From contig DFNX01000016.1 in assembly GCA_002376235.1 (NCBI GenBank), forward strand, positions 248,001-312,000: DNA of 64,000 nt, in the 5' to 3' direction. Below are positions 49,347 to 59,817 of this stretch, piece after piece. Every line of letters starts with the position of its first letter. Position 1 is the stretch's first letter. The translations under genes were made by a program, and so were the position numbers. Source of the stretch: Neorhizobium sp. UBA3556. Its GTDB lineage: Bacteria > Pseudomonadota > Alphaproteobacteria > Rhizobiales > Rhizobiaceae. Under the pieces are notes generated by a model. That model ran no database searches, was not told the origin of the DNA, and worked only from the letters and a program-made list of their open reading frames with translations.

Positions 49347-51074
49347 TTACTGGACGAGAACCGGATTGCGGCACGAAGCGCCGCCAACCCGCACGTCGAC
49401 TTCGCCGACTTTGACACCGATCGTCGACAACACGCTGTAGAGAACCTGATCGAGCGGCGTGGTGAGAAGCCTCAGCGTGTCGGCCAGCCCTCCGAGCAGG
49501 GCGGACGGCACTTCGACCCTCAGTCCCAGAATTTCGACTTCAAGCTGCAGGTTCTTGAGCAGAGAATCGATCAGCGTCGAGACGGTGTTTCTCGTTGAAG
49601 CCTGTTTCACCTTTTGGCTTGATATGTCGGAGGGAGAGAAGGAAAGCTGTGTCGCATTGACATTCGTCGCATTGGTATAGGCAAGCGCCGTCAGGCTGAG
49701 CGCCGGCGTGGCCACCAACTTGGTCTTCGTTGCGCGCGGATCTTTGCCAAAATTGGCAAAGGCGGATTTATCGACATCGCCAAGCGACAGTTCCAGCACG
49801 CCGGGAACAGCTTCGACATTGACCGTCGCTCCGGTGGCCCCGCTGGCACAGGTAATCGACGCCATGCGACCCTCCGCATGGGCGATCTCGATGTAAAGCG
49901 GCACCCGGATCTTGATGCCGAGCAGGCCGGTAATGCCATCGACGGTAGTGGTCAGCGCGACGCGGGTCTGGGCTGTGCGCACGATCGAGCCGGTGCGGCC
50001 AATCCCGAGCGCCTTCGATCCGACCGGCGGCTCGCCGATAGCGACCGAAAGCGTCAGCCCGCCAAGGCCGGGCACGGTTGCACCCAGATCGAGATCGATC
50101 TGATGGCTGCCGCCGTTTGCAGCATTCGCCGTGGCGCTGATCAGGTTAAAGATATCGGTCTGGACGGTCAGGCCGTCGCTCTTTCCGATCAGCCGCGAGC
50201 CGAGCGGTCCGATATCCATGATGTCCTTCAGTTTGACGGTGAGCTTTGTCGTGCCAAGCGTCTTTTCCAGCGACTTGAGGATTGCCGCCACCGCCGGTGT
50301 GACGCCTGTTGTCTGGCCGATAGCGTTCAGCTGTGTGCCATAGGAAATATCGGTGTTGAGAAGATCGTTATAGGTTCCGGCCGTCAGGTTGAGCTTGATA
50401 GCCAACTGGTCGAAGACCTTGAGAAGGTCGATATTGGCATTGGCGAGCGACTGGTAATCCATCACGGATAGCGACACGGTGGTTCCGAGGAGATTGCCGA
50501 GCAGGGCGTTGACCACGCCGCCATTGAGGCTCGCCAGCCGTGAGCCGACCGAAAACGAAGCCGTTTTGTCGATCGCAGCGGTACCGCTGGCACTCAGAAT
50601 CGGAGCCTTTGTCAGTGAGCCTGCGAAAAACAGGCCTCCCTTCTGGTAGACATTCACTTTGACGGCGTCATAGGGCGCAACGCCGGACTGGAAGCGGCTT
50701 GCGACCGCAAGCGAGGTGTCCGCCTGATAGCGTCCGCTGATCACTTCGGCATAGGCCTCGAACTTGTCGAATACGGTTTCGAGACTGAAGGCGACCGGCG
50801 TTCCCTTGCCGATAAGCTGCCCGTTTTTCAGCACCGGGATATTCTTATTGTTGAGGTTCATGTAGTCCGCGACGCCGGCTTCGGGACTGCTCGGGTTCGC
50901 AGCAGCCGAGATGGCCGAGAGATCGGCTGTCGTCTGCAATTCACGCTGCTGCAGGGTCAGGTAGCCGTAATCGACTCCGAGCGCGAGCGCGCTGATCATG
51001 ATCGGCAGAGATAGCGCAGCCGTGATTGCGACATTGCCGCGGCGATCGCGAAGCCATCTTCTGAAATCCTGCAT
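49347..51074 (-). CDS. Long TadG-like pilus assembly/secreted protein
   Basis: Protein of 575 residues with the TadG-like N-terminus (RGNVAITAALSLPIMISALALGVDYGYL). The rest is a long extracytoplasmic, Ser/Thr/Ala-rich, beta-predicted region without a metal-binding vWA motif; a single late Cys pair (ITCASG, ASCRNP) may form a disulfide. The C-terminal half (VGEVDVRVGG) resembles other rhizobial TadG-type proteins, by pattern. Its ATG shares one base with the stop of tadE (TGATG), so both are made together. Confidence 0.8.
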   Translation of the reverse strand: MQDFRRWLRDRRGNVAITAALSLPIMISALALGVDYGYLTLQQRELQTTADLSAISAAANPSSPEAGVADYMNLNNKNIPVLKNGQLIGKGTPVAFSLETVFDKFEAYAEVISGRYQADTSLAVASRFQSGVAPYDAVKVNVYQKGGLFFAGSLTKAPILSASGTAAIDKTASFSVGSRLASLNGGVVNALLGNLLGTTVSLSVMDYQSLANANIDLLKVFDQLAIKLNLTAGTYNDLLNTDISYGTQLNAIGQTTGVTPAVAAILKSLEKTLGTTKLTVKLKDIMDIGPLGSRLIGKSDGLTVQTDIFNLISATANAANGGSHQIDLDLGATVPGLGGLTLSVAIGEPPVGSKALGIGRTGSIVRTAQTRVALTTTVDGITGLLGIKIRVPLYIEIAHAEGRMASITCASGATGATVNVEAVPGVLELSLGDVDKSAFANFGKDPRATKTKLVATPALSLTALAYTNATNVNATQLSFSPSDISSQKVKQASTRNTVSTLIDSLLKNLQLEVEILGLRVEVPSALLGGLADTLRLLTTPLDQVLYSVLSTIGVKVGEVDVRVGGASCRNPVLVQ

Positions 51075-51493
51075 CAGATGCCCCCGACGCGCACCGTGGC
51101 GAACCGCCTGATCTGGCTGCTCGGCATTGCATAAGTGAAGAGATTGAAGATCGGCAGGCCGCTGGCGTCGTAAGTGATGGCAACCGTGAACTGGTTGGGG
51201 TTGCCGGGATCTGCCTGTGCGGTCAGCGTCAGCTTCGATTTGTCGAGAAGCGTGCTGTCCACCATCGAGCGGTTGATGAAATCGTTGGCAAGGCTTTTAC
51301 GCTCTGTATCGCTCAAGCCCGCGACGGCGGTGCGCGCGGCATCCGCTGCCAGCTGTTGAACGGAATGGGCGGCTGCCAGATAGATGCCATAGGCAATCAT
51401 GGTGAGCAGCGCGAGAAAGAAAAGGGGTGAGACGATGGCGAATTCGACCGCCGCCGCACCCGAATTATTCTTGATGAACCGCCGGATATGCAT
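51074..51493 (-). CDS. TadE-family pilus assembly protein
   Basis: Minor pilin-like protein (139 residues) with a short basic N-terminus and the TadE motif NNSGAAAVEFAIVSPLFFLALL, then a soluble domain. The conserved Glu (VEFA) is the usual pseudopilin-type residue. It is the first gene of a two-gene operon with the long TadG-like gene; one base overlaps. Confidence 0.88.
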   Translation of the reverse strand: MHIRRFIKNNSGAAAVEFAIVSPLFFLALLTMIAYGIYLAAAHSVQQLAADAARTAVAGLSDTERKSLANDFINRSMVDSTLLDKSKLTLTAQADPGNPNQFTVAITYDASGLPIFNLFTYAMPSSQIRRFATVRVGGI

Positions 51494-51516
51494 CCGTGTC
51501 CTCCGATCTTTTTTTA

Positions 51517-51536
51517 TTGATTATCAGGATCATCAA
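51517..51536. promoter_or_regulatory. Imperfect 20-bp palindrome upstream of tadE
   Basis: TTGATTATCAGGATCATCAA is palindromic at 16 of 20 positions and lies in the AT-rich stretch between the tadE and nadE genes. A candidate regulator site. It is not an FNR box, which would need TTGAT-N4-ATCAA. Confidence 0.35.
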
Positions 51537-51691
51537 TTAAGGGATCACTAAAATAGATTTGGTGAATATAAATAAGCGAACGAGAATTTTGACGAATGCG
51601 AAATGGTGAGCGACGATCGCCGCTATCTGTCACTAAAAATTCGCCTGCCAAAACCGTTGCGGGGATTGCGTCATGGCATTAAATCTCGGTC

Positions 51692-53365
51692 ATGACCCAG
51701 AATGATCCCAAGACTTTGCGCATCGCGATTGCCCAGCTCAATCCCACGGTCGGCGATGTCGCCGGCAATCTCGCTCTAGCCCGCGAAGCCCGTCGGGACG
51801 CCGCCCGCGAGGGGGCTGATCTCTTGATGCTGACCGAGCTGTTCATTTCGGGATACCCGCCGGAAGATCTTGTGCTGAAGCCATCGTTCCTGAAGGCTTG
51901 CCTCAAGGCTGTCGAGGCTTTGGCTGCGGACACCGCCGATGGCGGACCGGGTGTGCTGATCGGCTTTCCGCGCCAGGGCGAGGCGGGCCGGCATAACTCC
52001 GTGGCGCTGCTCGATGCCGGCAAGATCGTCGCGATCCGCGATAAGATCGATCTGCCGAATTATGGCGAGTTCGACGAGAAGCGCGTCTTTGCCGAAGGAT
52101 CGATTTCCGGCCCCTACAATTTCCGCGGCATCCGCATCGGTGTTCCGATCTGCGAGGAGATCTGGAACGATATGGGCGTCTGCGAGACGCTGGCGGAAAG
52201 CGGTGCGGAAATCCTGCTCGTGCCGAACGGTTCGCCCTATTATCGCGGCAAGCTCGATGTCCGTTATCAGGTAGCCTTGCGGCAGGTGATCGAAAGCGGC
52301 CTGCCGCTCGTTTTCGCAAACCAGCTCGGCGGGCAGGACGAGCTTGTCTTCGACGGAGCAAGCTTTGCCTTCAACGCCGACAAGTCGCTGGCTTTTCAGC
52401 TGAGCCAGTTCGAAACCGCCTCCGTCGTCACCGACTGGAGACGCGAGGAGGGCGGCTGGCGCTGCCAGCCCGGCCCGATGGTTCGTATTCCCGAAAAGGA
52501 AGAGGCCGATTACCATGCCTGCCTGCTCGGTTTCCGTGATTATGTGAACAAGAACGGCTTCAAGTCGGTGGTGCTGGGCCTTTCCGGCGGCATCGATTCG
52601 GCCGTCTGCGCCGCGATCGCCGTCGATGCGCTGGGCGAGGAGAGGGTGCGCACCATCATGCTGCCCTATCGCTACACGTCCGAGGGCTCGTTCAAGGACG
52701 CTGCTGAATGTGCCAAGGCGCTCGGCTGCCGCTATGACATCGTGCCGATCTCCGAGCCCGTCGAAGGGTTCCTGGCATCACTGTCCGACATGTTCGAAGG
52801 AACCGATCAGGGGATCACCGAAGAAAACCTGCAGAGCCGTACGCGCGGCACCATCCTGATGGCGATTTCCAACAAGTTCGGCTCGATGGTCGTCACGACC
52901 GGCAACAAGTCGGAAATGTCGGTCGGTTATGCGACGCTCTATGGCGACATGAACGGTGGCTTCAACCCGATCAAGGACCTCTATAAGATGCAGGTCTACG
53001 CGCTGGCAGAATGGCGCAATGAAAATGTGCCGGCAGGCGCGCTCGGCCCGTCCGGCGAGGTGATCCCGAAGAACATTATTTCCAAGGCCCCCTCGGCCGA
53101 ACTTCGGCCCGACCAGAAGGACCAGGATTCGCTGCCACCCTATCCGGTACTGGACGACATCCTCGAATGCCTGGTCGAAATGGAAATGGGAACGGAGGAC
53201 ATAGTTGCCCGCGGCCATGACGTGGCGACCGTCCACCGCATCGAACATCTGCTCTATCTCGCCGAATACAAGCGGCGTCAGTCGGCTCCCGGCGTGAAGA
53301 TCACCAAGAAGAACTTCGGTCGCGACCGGCGCTATCCGATTACCAACCGGTTTCGGGATCGATAA
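51692..53365 (+). CDS. nadE: Glutamine-dependent NAD+ synthetase
   Basis: Two-domain enzyme (557 residues) that amidates deamido-NAD. The N-terminal nitrilase-like domain (residues about 10-265) carries the Glu-Lys-Cys triad (LTELFISGYPPEDL, RDKIDLPNYGEF, VPICEEIWND). The C-terminal synthetase domain has the P-loop LGLSGGIDSAVCAA and TTGNKSEMSVGYATLYGDMNGGFNPIKD. Ammonia is passed between sites. It is probably co-transcribed with the small membrane protein after it. Confidence 0.96.
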   Translation: MTQNDPKTLRIAIAQLNPTVGDVAGNLALAREARRDAAREGADLLMLTELFISGYPPEDLVLKPSFLKACLKAVEALAADTADGGPGVLIGFPRQGEAGRHNSVALLDAGKIVAIRDKIDLPNYGEFDEKRVFAEGSISGPYNFRGIRIGVPICEEIWNDMGVCETLAESGAEILLVPNGSPYYRGKLDVRYQVALRQVIESGLPLVFANQLGGQDELVFDGASFAFNADKSLAFQLSQFETASVVTDWRREEGGWRCQPGPMVRIPEKEEADYHACLLGFRDYVNKNGFKSVVLGLSGGIDSAVCAAIAVDALGEERVRTIMLPYRYTSEGSFKDAAECAKALGCRYDIVPISEPVEGFLASLSDMFEGTDQGITEENLQSRTRGTILMAISNKFGSMVVTTGNKSEMSVGYATLYGDMNGGFNPIKDLYKMQVYALAEWRNENVPAGALGPSGEVIPKNIISKAPSAELRPDQKDQDSLPPYPVLDDILECLVEMEMGTEDIVARGHDVATVHRIEHLLYLAEYKRRQSAPGVKITKKNFGRDRRYPITNRFRDR

Positions 53366-53366
53366 G

Positions 53367-53708
53367 TTGGCGGAGGGGCTACCCGAAAGGGAGGATACAG
53401 CGCGCTCGGGACCGGAATTCTCGGACGATGAGCGCAGCTTTATCGCCATGCAGGCGGCACAACCGGAACCCGGCTCGGCGCTGATGCGCCTGTTCGGCTA
53501 CAGCGCTTTCTTTCTTCCCGGTGTTTTCATCGGGATTTATGCCCTTGTCGTTCAGAGCTTTCAGGCAATGGCGATTGCTTTCCTGATCGTGGTCACCAAT
53601 CTCCTCTGGAGTTTCGCAGGTGTCTTTCGTGAGCAGCGTTGGATCCTGCTGACCCATAGCGTGTTCCAGAAGATGCATTCCCTACTGGACGCACGACACC
53701 AACGCTAA
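53367..53708 (+). CDS. Hypothetical membrane protein
   Basis: 113-residue protein starting at TTG 53367, one base after the nadE stop. Polar N-terminal part (to about residue 38), then two hydrophobic helices (about 43-63 and 66-88: LFGYSAFFLPGVFIGIYALVV, FQAMAIAFLIVVTNLLWSF) and a basic C-terminus. No family recognised. Candidate RBS GGGAT lies in the nadE 3' end. Confidence 0.6.
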   Translation: MAEGLPEREDTARSGPEFSDDERSFIAMQAAQPEPGSALMRLFGYSAFFLPGVFIGIYALVVQSFQAMAIAFLIVVTNLLWSFAGVFREQRWILLTHSVFQKMHSLLDARHQR

Positions 53709-53725
53709 AAGCGGAAGGTCGAAAA

Positions 53726-54556
53726 ATGCGAAGCTCAATAGAGATTTACAATATCCGCACCCGCCAGAGCCGGGTTGTCTGGCAGACGGAAAAACTATTC
53801 GAAGCGCCGAACTGGTCGCCGGACGGTGACTATCTCATGCTCAACGCCGACGGCCTGATCTATCGCTTGTCTCCTCATGGTGATGGCGAGCCGCAAAAGG
53901 TCGATACGGGCTTTGCAACGCTCTGCAACAACGATCATGGCATTTCGCCGGACGGAACGCTGATCGCGGTTTCCGACAAGGTCGAGTTTGACAAATCTGC
54001 GATCTACGTGTTGCCGGCTGAAGGCGGTAGCCCGAAACTGGTGACGGAAAACCTGCCGTCTTACTGGCATGGCTGGTCGCCGGACGGCAAGACATTTGCC
54101 TATTGCGGCATCCGCGATCAGGTCTTCGATATCTACACGATCGGCATCGATGGAGCGAGCGAGACCCGGCTGACTTTCGGTGAAGGACGCAATGACGGGC
54201 GGGATTATTCGCCGGATGGCAAGTGGATCTATTTCAACTCCAGCCGGACCGGAATGATGCAGATCTGGCGAGTGCCGGCGGCAGGCGGCGTTGCCGAACG
54301 CATCACCAACAGCATCTATGGCGACTGGTTCCCGCATCCCTCACCGAAGGGCGACAAGATTGTCTTCGTTTCCTATGATGCTGACGTCTTCGATCACCCG
54401 CGCGACCAGAATGTTCGCGTCCGGCTGATGGATGCGGACGGCGGCAATGTCGAAACCCTGTTCGATCTGTTCGGCGGGCAGGGTACGATGAACTCTCCCA
54501 ACTGGTCACGGGACGGTGATGAATTCGCCTATGTCCGGTATTTCCCTGCGGCTTGA
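53726..54556 (+). CDS. TolB-like PD40 beta-propeller protein
   Basis: Beta-propeller-type protein (276 residues). Several PD40-like blades are visible with the SPDG signature: NWSPDGDYLML, GWSPDGKTFAYC, DYSPDGKWIYFNS, NWSRDGDEFAYV. No signal peptide, so it appears cytoplasmic, unlike true TolB. Function unknown. It follows the small membrane protein by 17 bases, and its stop is followed by the bluB riboswitch. Confidence 0.85.
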   Translation: MRSSIEIYNIRTRQSRVVWQTEKLFEAPNWSPDGDYLMLNADGLIYRLSPHGDGEPQKVDTGFATLCNNDHGISPDGTLIAVSDKVEFDKSAIYVLPAEGGSPKLVTENLPSYWHGWSPDGKTFAYCGIRDQVFDIYTIGIDGASETRLTFGEGRNDGRDYSPDGKWIYFNSSRTGMMQIWRVPAAGGVAERITNSIYGDWFPHPSPKGDKIVFVSYDADVFDHPRDQNVRVRLMDADGGNVETLFDLFGGQGTMNSPNWSRDGDEFAYVRYFPAA

Positions 54557-54598
54557 ACGGCCTTGCTTCAGCCGGTTTCAGCCAGCATAAGGACACCC

Positions 54599-54754
54599 GT
54601 CAGGTGCCCATCCTTGATGGGAGAATCGGGAATTCGGTGAAATGCCGGAACGTGCCCAACGCTGTGAGGCGGACGCCCGTCGTATTCATGCCACTGGATC
54701 TGTCCGGGAAGGCGGCGATGAGCGGATGAAGCCAAGTCAGAAGACCGGCCTGAC
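54599..54754 (+). ncRNA. Cobalamin (B12) riboswitch
   Basis: Aptamer upstream of bluB. Closing stem GTCAGG (54599-54604)/CCTGAC (54749-54754). Conserved blocks in order: GATGGGAGAATCGGGAA, GGTGAAATGCCGGAACG, AACGCTGTGAGGCGGACG, ATGCCACTGG, GGAAGGCGGCGATGAGCGGATGA, and the B12 box AGTCAGAAGACCGGCCTG (54735-54752). The remaining 97 bases to bluB are the expression platform; no terminator or clear SD-sequestering hairpin is evident, so control is probably translational. Confidence 0.92.
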
Positions 54755-54812
54755 AGGATGGACCGATCCGCGTGGACGGCGGGCAGGTTGCGCGGTTTGC
54801 CGAGTACCTTGA

Positions 54813-55538
<726 letters not shown>

Positions 55539-56261
55539 TCACTCCTGCAATTGCTGCGGACCGCTGGATTTCGGATTTGCCAGATCGATGTTTTCTTCCG
55601 GAAAGAATTGCGGCCCGACGGAACGCAGCTTTTTCTCCGGATCGTAAGGTCGGTCCGGCGGAAATTGAACCGGATCTTCTTTGGGGGGCGTCGGCGCGTT
55701 GCTTCCGAGATGCGTGATGCTGGAATTGGCATCGTTCGGTTTCAGGCCGAACGATCTTGGCTCATCTGCTCTGGGCAAGGCCAGTCCACGGATTCGAAGA
55801 CGCTCTTTCTCGTCCAGTTCCGTCTGGGTGTCGAGATCAGTCGGCGTGCAATTGTTGGCGCGGATTGCCGAAAGGATGGCGACGCGCTCTTCGGAAGGTT
55901 GCAGCAGCGAACGAGTGTTGTTGCGTTGTTCGGTGAGCCCGGCTCGCTCGTCTTCAAGCCTTTGCAGCGTGTCCTGCATGTAGCTGCATTCGTCGGCATC
56001 TTCGTGGTCGCCAAAGGTCACGATACTGCCACTGCCGCAGCCCTGCCTGCGCATGTCGATCCGCAGTTGACGGATATCGGCGTTAAGAGCGCTGAGATCC
56101 TGCGCATAACGGCGAACATTGCTGGTCGTGCCGATGATCTGCGGCGTGCTGTTGAGGCGCTTGTAGAGATTGGCGCAAACCTCGACGTCGCGTGCAAACG
56201 CTGCCTGCGGCAGAAGCAGCGATGCAAGCGCCAAGGATGTCATCGTCTTCGAAAATGTCAT
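55539..56261 (-). CDS. Secreted coiled-coil protein of unknown function
   Basis: Exported protein of 240 residues. Signal peptide SLALASLLLPQAAFA (about residues 9-23). The mature part has a Cys-containing helical region (VCANLYKRLN; DMRRQGCGSG; CSYMQDTLQRLEDE; NNCTPTD) that looks like a disulfide-bonded coiled coil, then a Pro-rich tail. No known domain recognised; some rhizobial exported DUFs share this pattern. It is convergent with bluB with no gap and transcribed away from it. Confidence 0.65.
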   Translation of the reverse strand: MTFSKTMTSLALASLLLPQAAFARDVEVCANLYKRLNSTPQIIGTTSNVRRYAQDLSALNADIRQLRIDMRRQGCGSGSIVTFGDHEDADECSYMQDTLQRLEDERAGLTEQRNNTRSLLQPSEERVAILSAIRANNCTPTDLDTQTELDEKERLRIRGLALPRADEPRSFGLKPNDANSSITHLGSNAPTPPKEDPVQFPPDRPYDPEKKLRSVGPQFFPEENIDLANPKSSGPQQLQE

Positions 56262-56311
56262 GCCTCACCTGTCGCATAGAACATGCGTGGCCGAAACTGG
56301 CATATCGAACA

Positions 56312-56341
56312 TGCGGGAAGCTTGCTTCCAAGCTTCCCGCA
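56312..56341 (-). terminator. 13-bp hairpin after maeB
   Basis: Perfect arms at 56312-56324/56329-56341 with loop CTTC, just past the maeB stop. No T-run follows, so a rho-assisted or processing role is possible. Confidence 0.5.
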
Positions 56342-56346
56342 TAGAG

Positions 56347-58674
56347 TTATTTCACCAGAGCGACCGGCTCGATCTGCGAGGCCTCGACCACGGCGAGAGA
56401 CGCCATGTTGACGACACCGCGGGACGTGACGGTCTGTGACAGGATATGCGCCGGCTTGGCTGTGCCGAGCAGAATTGGACCGACATGCAGGCCGTCCATC
56501 ATCGTGCGCACGAGACCGAGCGAGATGCTGGCGGCATCGAGGTTCGGGAAGACCAGGAGGTTGGCTTCGCCGCTCAGTGTGCTGTTCGGCATGGCGCGCT
56601 TGCGCAGTGCCTCGTCGAGCGCCGAACCACCCTGCATTTCGCCATCCACTTCGAGTTCCGGCGCATCCTTGCGGATGATCTCCAGCGCCGCACGCATCTT
56701 GCGGGCGCTTTCCGAATCGCGGGAGCCGAAATTCGAATGGCAGATCAGCGCGGCCTTCGGCACGATGCCGAAACGGCGAACTTCCTGAGCCGCGAGAATG
56801 GCGATTTCCGCAATCTCCTCGGCGGTCGGATTGTAGTTCACGAACGTGTCGGTGAAGAACATCGCGCCGCGCTGCGAGATCAACAGGCTGAGGCCTGCAT
56901 TGGTGCAGGCGCCGGGGCGCTTGCCGATGATCTGGTTTACGTCGCGCAGGTGGCGATCGTAACGGCCTTCAACGCCGCAGATCAGCGCATCGGCTTCGCC
57001 ACGCTTGACCGACAGCGCACCGATCACGGTGTTGTTGGTGCGCACGATCGTGCGGGCGGCTTCGGGATTGATGCCGCTGCGGCCGACCAGCGCGAAATAA
57101 TCCTCGACATATTCGCGGTAACGCGGATCGTCTTCCGGATTGACCACGCCAAAATCGACATTCGGGCGGATGCGGATGCCGAAACGCTGCAGGCGTGCCT
57201 CGATGACGGAAGGGCGGCCGATCAGGATCGGACGGGCGATCTCCTCCTCGAGCAGAACCTGGGCGGCGCGCAGCACGCGCTCGTCTTCGCCCTCGGCAAA
57301 GATCACCCGCTTCTTTTCGGACGCCTTGGCTGCCGCGAAAATCGGCTTCATTATGAAGCCGGAACGCCAGACGAAGCGGTTCAGCTGGTCGAGATAGGCT
57401 TCGAAATCCTGGATCGGACGTGCTGCAACGCCGCTCTCGGCAGCCGCACGGGCGACAGCTGGAGCGATGCGCAGAATGAGGCGCGGATCGAACGGCGAGG
57501 GGATCAGGTAGGTCGGGCCGAAAATCGGCGTTTCGCCGGAATAGGCTTTCGCCGCGACGTCCGAGACTTCTTCACGCGCAAGTGCCGCGATGGCCTTGAC
57601 CGCGGCCATCTTCATTTCCTCGTTGATCGTGCTCGCGCCGCAATCCAGCGCGCCACGGAAGATATACGGGAAACAGAGAACGTTGTTGACCTGGTTCGGG
57701 AAGTCGGATCGGCCGGTGCAGATCATCGCATCAGGACGTGCCTGGCGGGCAAGTTCCGGCATGATTTCCGGCGTTGGATTGGCAAGCGCCATGATCAGCG
57801 GCTTTTCCGCCATGCGAGCCAGAAGTTCCGGCTTCAGCACGCCCGGGGCAGACAGGCCGAGGAATACGTCGGCGCCGTCGATACTGTCGGCCAGAACCCG
57901 ATTGTCGCTCTTCTGCACATAGACGGATTTCCACTCGTCCATCAGCTCGGTGCGGCCTTCGTGGACGAGACCTTCGATATCGTGGACCCAGATATTCTCC
58001 TTCTTCGCGCCGAGCGAAACGAGGAGATTGAGGCAGGCGAGTGCGGCGGCACCGGCACCGGACGTGACGATCTTGACGTTGGCGATCGACTTTCCGGCGA
58101 GTTCCAGACCGTTCAGGATGGCCGCCGCAACGATGATCGCGGTGCCGTGCTGGTCATCGTGGAAGACCGGGATGTTCATCTTCTCGCGCAGCCGGCGCTC
58201 GACTTCGAAACATTCGGGCGCCTTGATGTCTTCAAGGTTGATGCCGCCGAAGGTCGGCTCCAGCGCCGAGACGGTCGAGACCATCTCGTCGATGCCAGCG
58301 GCATCGATCTCGATATCGAAGACATCGATACCGGCGAATTTCTTGAACAGGACGGCCTTGCCTTCCATCACCGGCTTGGAAGCGAGCGGGCCGATATTGC
58401 CGAGACCGAGTACGGCCGTGCCGTTGGAAATGACCGCGACGAGATTGGCGCGCGCCGTATAGTCGGCAGCGGCTTCCGGATTGTCCCGGATCGCGAGGCA
58501 GGGGGCTGCAACGCCCGGGGAGTAGGCAAGCGCCAGGTCACGCTGGTTGCCGAGCGGCTTGGTCGCCTGGATTTCCAGTTTGCCCGGACGGGGGTACTGG
58601 TGGAAGAACAGCGCCTGTTCGTCAAGATCCGCACTGCTCGGCGGGGCCGACTTCGATTTATCCTGCGCGTCCAT
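56347..58674 (-). CDS. maeB: NADP-dependent malic enzyme with phosphotransacetylase-like domain
   Basis: Decarboxylates malate to pyruvate, making NAD(P)H (775 residues). Residues about 1-430 are the malic enzyme: [61 protein letters not shown]. Residues about 445-770 are a phosphotransacetylase-like domain ([27 protein letters not shown]), which in rhizobial DME/TME acts in regulation rather than catalysis. ATG 58674 has GGAGTGAGC upstream; the ATG at 58728 adds 18 residues with no RBS. Which of the NAD (dme) or NADP (tme) forms it is cannot be read reliably. Confidence 0.93.
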   Translation of the reverse strand: MDAQDKSKSAPPSSADLDEQALFFHQYPRPGKLEIQATKPLGNQRDLALAYSPGVAAPCLAIRDNPEAAADYTARANLVAVISNGTAVLGLGNIGPLASKPVMEGKAVLFKKFAGIDVFDIEIDAAGIDEMVSTVSALEPTFGGINLEDIKAPECFEVERRLREKMNIPVFHDDQHGTAIIVAAAILNGLELAGKSIANVKIVTSGAGAAALACLNLLVSLGAKKENIWVHDIEGLVHEGRTELMDEWKSVYVQKSDNRVLADSIDGADVFLGLSAPGVLKPELLARMAEKPLIMALANPTPEIMPELARQARPDAMICTGRSDFPNQVNNVLCFPYIFRGALDCGASTINEEMKMAAVKAIAALAREEVSDVAAKAYSGETPIFGPTYLIPSPFDPRLILRIAPAVARAAAESGVAARPIQDFEAYLDQLNRFVWRSGFIMKPIFAAAKASEKKRVIFAEGEDERVLRAAQVLLEEEIARPILIGRPSVIEARLQRFGIRIRPNVDFGVVNPEDDPRYREYVEDYFALVGRSGINPEAARTIVRTNNTVIGALSVKRGEADALICGVEGRYDRHLRDVNQIIGKRPGACTNAGLSLLISQRGAMFFTDTFVNYNPTAEEIAEIAILAAQEVRRFGIVPKAALICHSNFGSRDSESARKMRAALEIIRKDAPELEVDGEMQGGSALDEALRKRAMPNSTLSGEANLLVFPNLDAASISLGLVRTMMDGLHVGPILLGTAKPAHILSQTVTSRGVVNMASLAVVEASQIEPVALVK

Positions 58675-58885
58675 GCTCACTCCTGCTTTTAGTCTGTCTT
58701 CCCGGTCCATATGGGGAGAATGCGGCATCTCATTACATCAAACAGAGATGTGTAACAGCAGCTATTTTGATCGATGTAAGGAAATCCGAAAGAGATCTGC
58801 ACACGGGGGAAAAGCCTCCTGTCATCATCCTGAAACAAGACTCTGGTTTTCAGGCGGCGGGGCGGGCTATGAAAGGACGACTTCC

Positions 58886-59701
58886 GTGACAGCGACAGGT
58901 GAGACCAGGAATTTCAGGACCTTGTTCATCTCCGACGTGCATCTCGGCTCGAAGGCGGCGCGGACGGAACTCCTGCTGGATTTCCTCAAATACCATGAAG
59001 CAGATACCGTGTTCCTCGTTGGTGACATCGTGGATGGATGGCGCCTGAAGCGCAGCTGGTTCTGGCCGCAGGGTTGCAACGACGTGGTGCAGAAGCTTTT
59101 GCGCAAGGCACGCAAGGGAACCCGCATCGTCTACATTCCCGGCAATCACGACGAATTTCTCCGGGATTTCCCCGGCACCCATTTCGGCGGCATCGAGGTT
59201 GCTGACCGCGCGATCCACGAAATGGCCGACGGCAAGAAGTATCTCGTTCTTCACGGCGACGAATTCGATGTCGTCGTCCGCAACGCCCGCCTTCTCGCCT
59301 ATCTGGGCGATTGGGCCTATGACGCGGCGATCGCGATCAACGTCGTGCTGGCGGCGGTTCGTCGCCGTCTCGGCATGCCTTACTGGTCTTTCTCCGCCTG
59401 GGCCAAGCTGCAGGTCAAGCACGCGGTCAATTTCATCGGTGAGTTCCAGAAGGTGGTTGCCGACGAAGCGCGTCGCAACAAGGTCGATGGCGTCATCTGC
59501 GGCCACATTCACCATGCGGTGATGACCGATATAGACGGCATCCATTACGTCAATACCGGCGATTGGGTGGAAAGCTGCACGGCGATTGCGGAACATCACG
59601 ACGGAACGCTGGAACTGATCACTTGGCGTGATATCAAGGTGACTGCGGAACTGCATGCCCTGCCGGCACCGGCAAAGACCAAGAATATGCAGGCTGCCTG
59701 A
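58886..59701 (+). CDS. UDP-2,3-diacylglucosamine diphosphatase-like metallophosphatase
   Basis: Calcineurin-type metallophosphatase, 271 residues, of the LpxH-like group (COG2908). Metal-site motifs are in order: ISDVHLGS, VGDIVDGWRLKR, GNHDEFLRDFPG, LHGDEFDVVVRN, GHIHHAVM, NTGDWVES. It may act in lipid A synthesis or on a related UDP sugar-lipid; rhizobia can use LpxI for that step, so the physiological substrate is uncertain. GTG 58886 is set by AAAGGA upstream; the frame open from 58547 lies over maeB's 5' end. Confidence 0.85.
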   Translation: MTATGETRNFRTLFISDVHLGSKAARTELLLDFLKYHEADTVFLVGDIVDGWRLKRSWFWPQGCNDVVQKLLRKARKGTRIVYIPGNHDEFLRDFPGTHFGGIEVADRAIHEMADGKKYLVLHGDEFDVVVRNARLLAYLGDWAYDAAIAINVVLAAVRRRLGMPYWSFSAWAKLQVKHAVNFIGEFQKVVADEARRNKVDGVICGHIHHAVMTDIDGIHYVNTGDWVESCTAIAEHHDGTLELITWRDIKVTAELHALPAPAKTKNMQAA

Positions 59702-59768
59702 ACAACACGAAATCTTCACCAGCGACACACTTTGTTTTCGCACATAGCGTGTAGGCCGGTTTTCATTG

Positions 59769-59810
59769 CAAATGGTGGTGATAGTCTCGAACGACTTTCA
59801 CCACCATTTG
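59769..59810. promoter_or_regulatory. 13-bp inverted repeat upstream of the MFS gene
   Basis: CAAATGGTGGTGA (59769-59781) and TCACCACCATTTG (59798-59810) are perfect inverted arms around a 16-base spacer, ending 7 bases before the GTG start at 59818. There is no clear Shine-Dalgarno after it. A protein operator or a translational hairpin. Confidence 0.55.
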
Positions 59811-59817
59811 TGATTCC

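Noticed and set aside
51517..51536. FNR/FixK box upstream of tadE
   Set aside because: Half-sites TTGAT and ATCAA are 10 bases apart rather than 4.
56446..58692. 748-codon plus-strand frame opposite maeB
   Set aside because: Runs across almost the whole malic enzyme gene with no recognisable domain; a GC-driven shadow.
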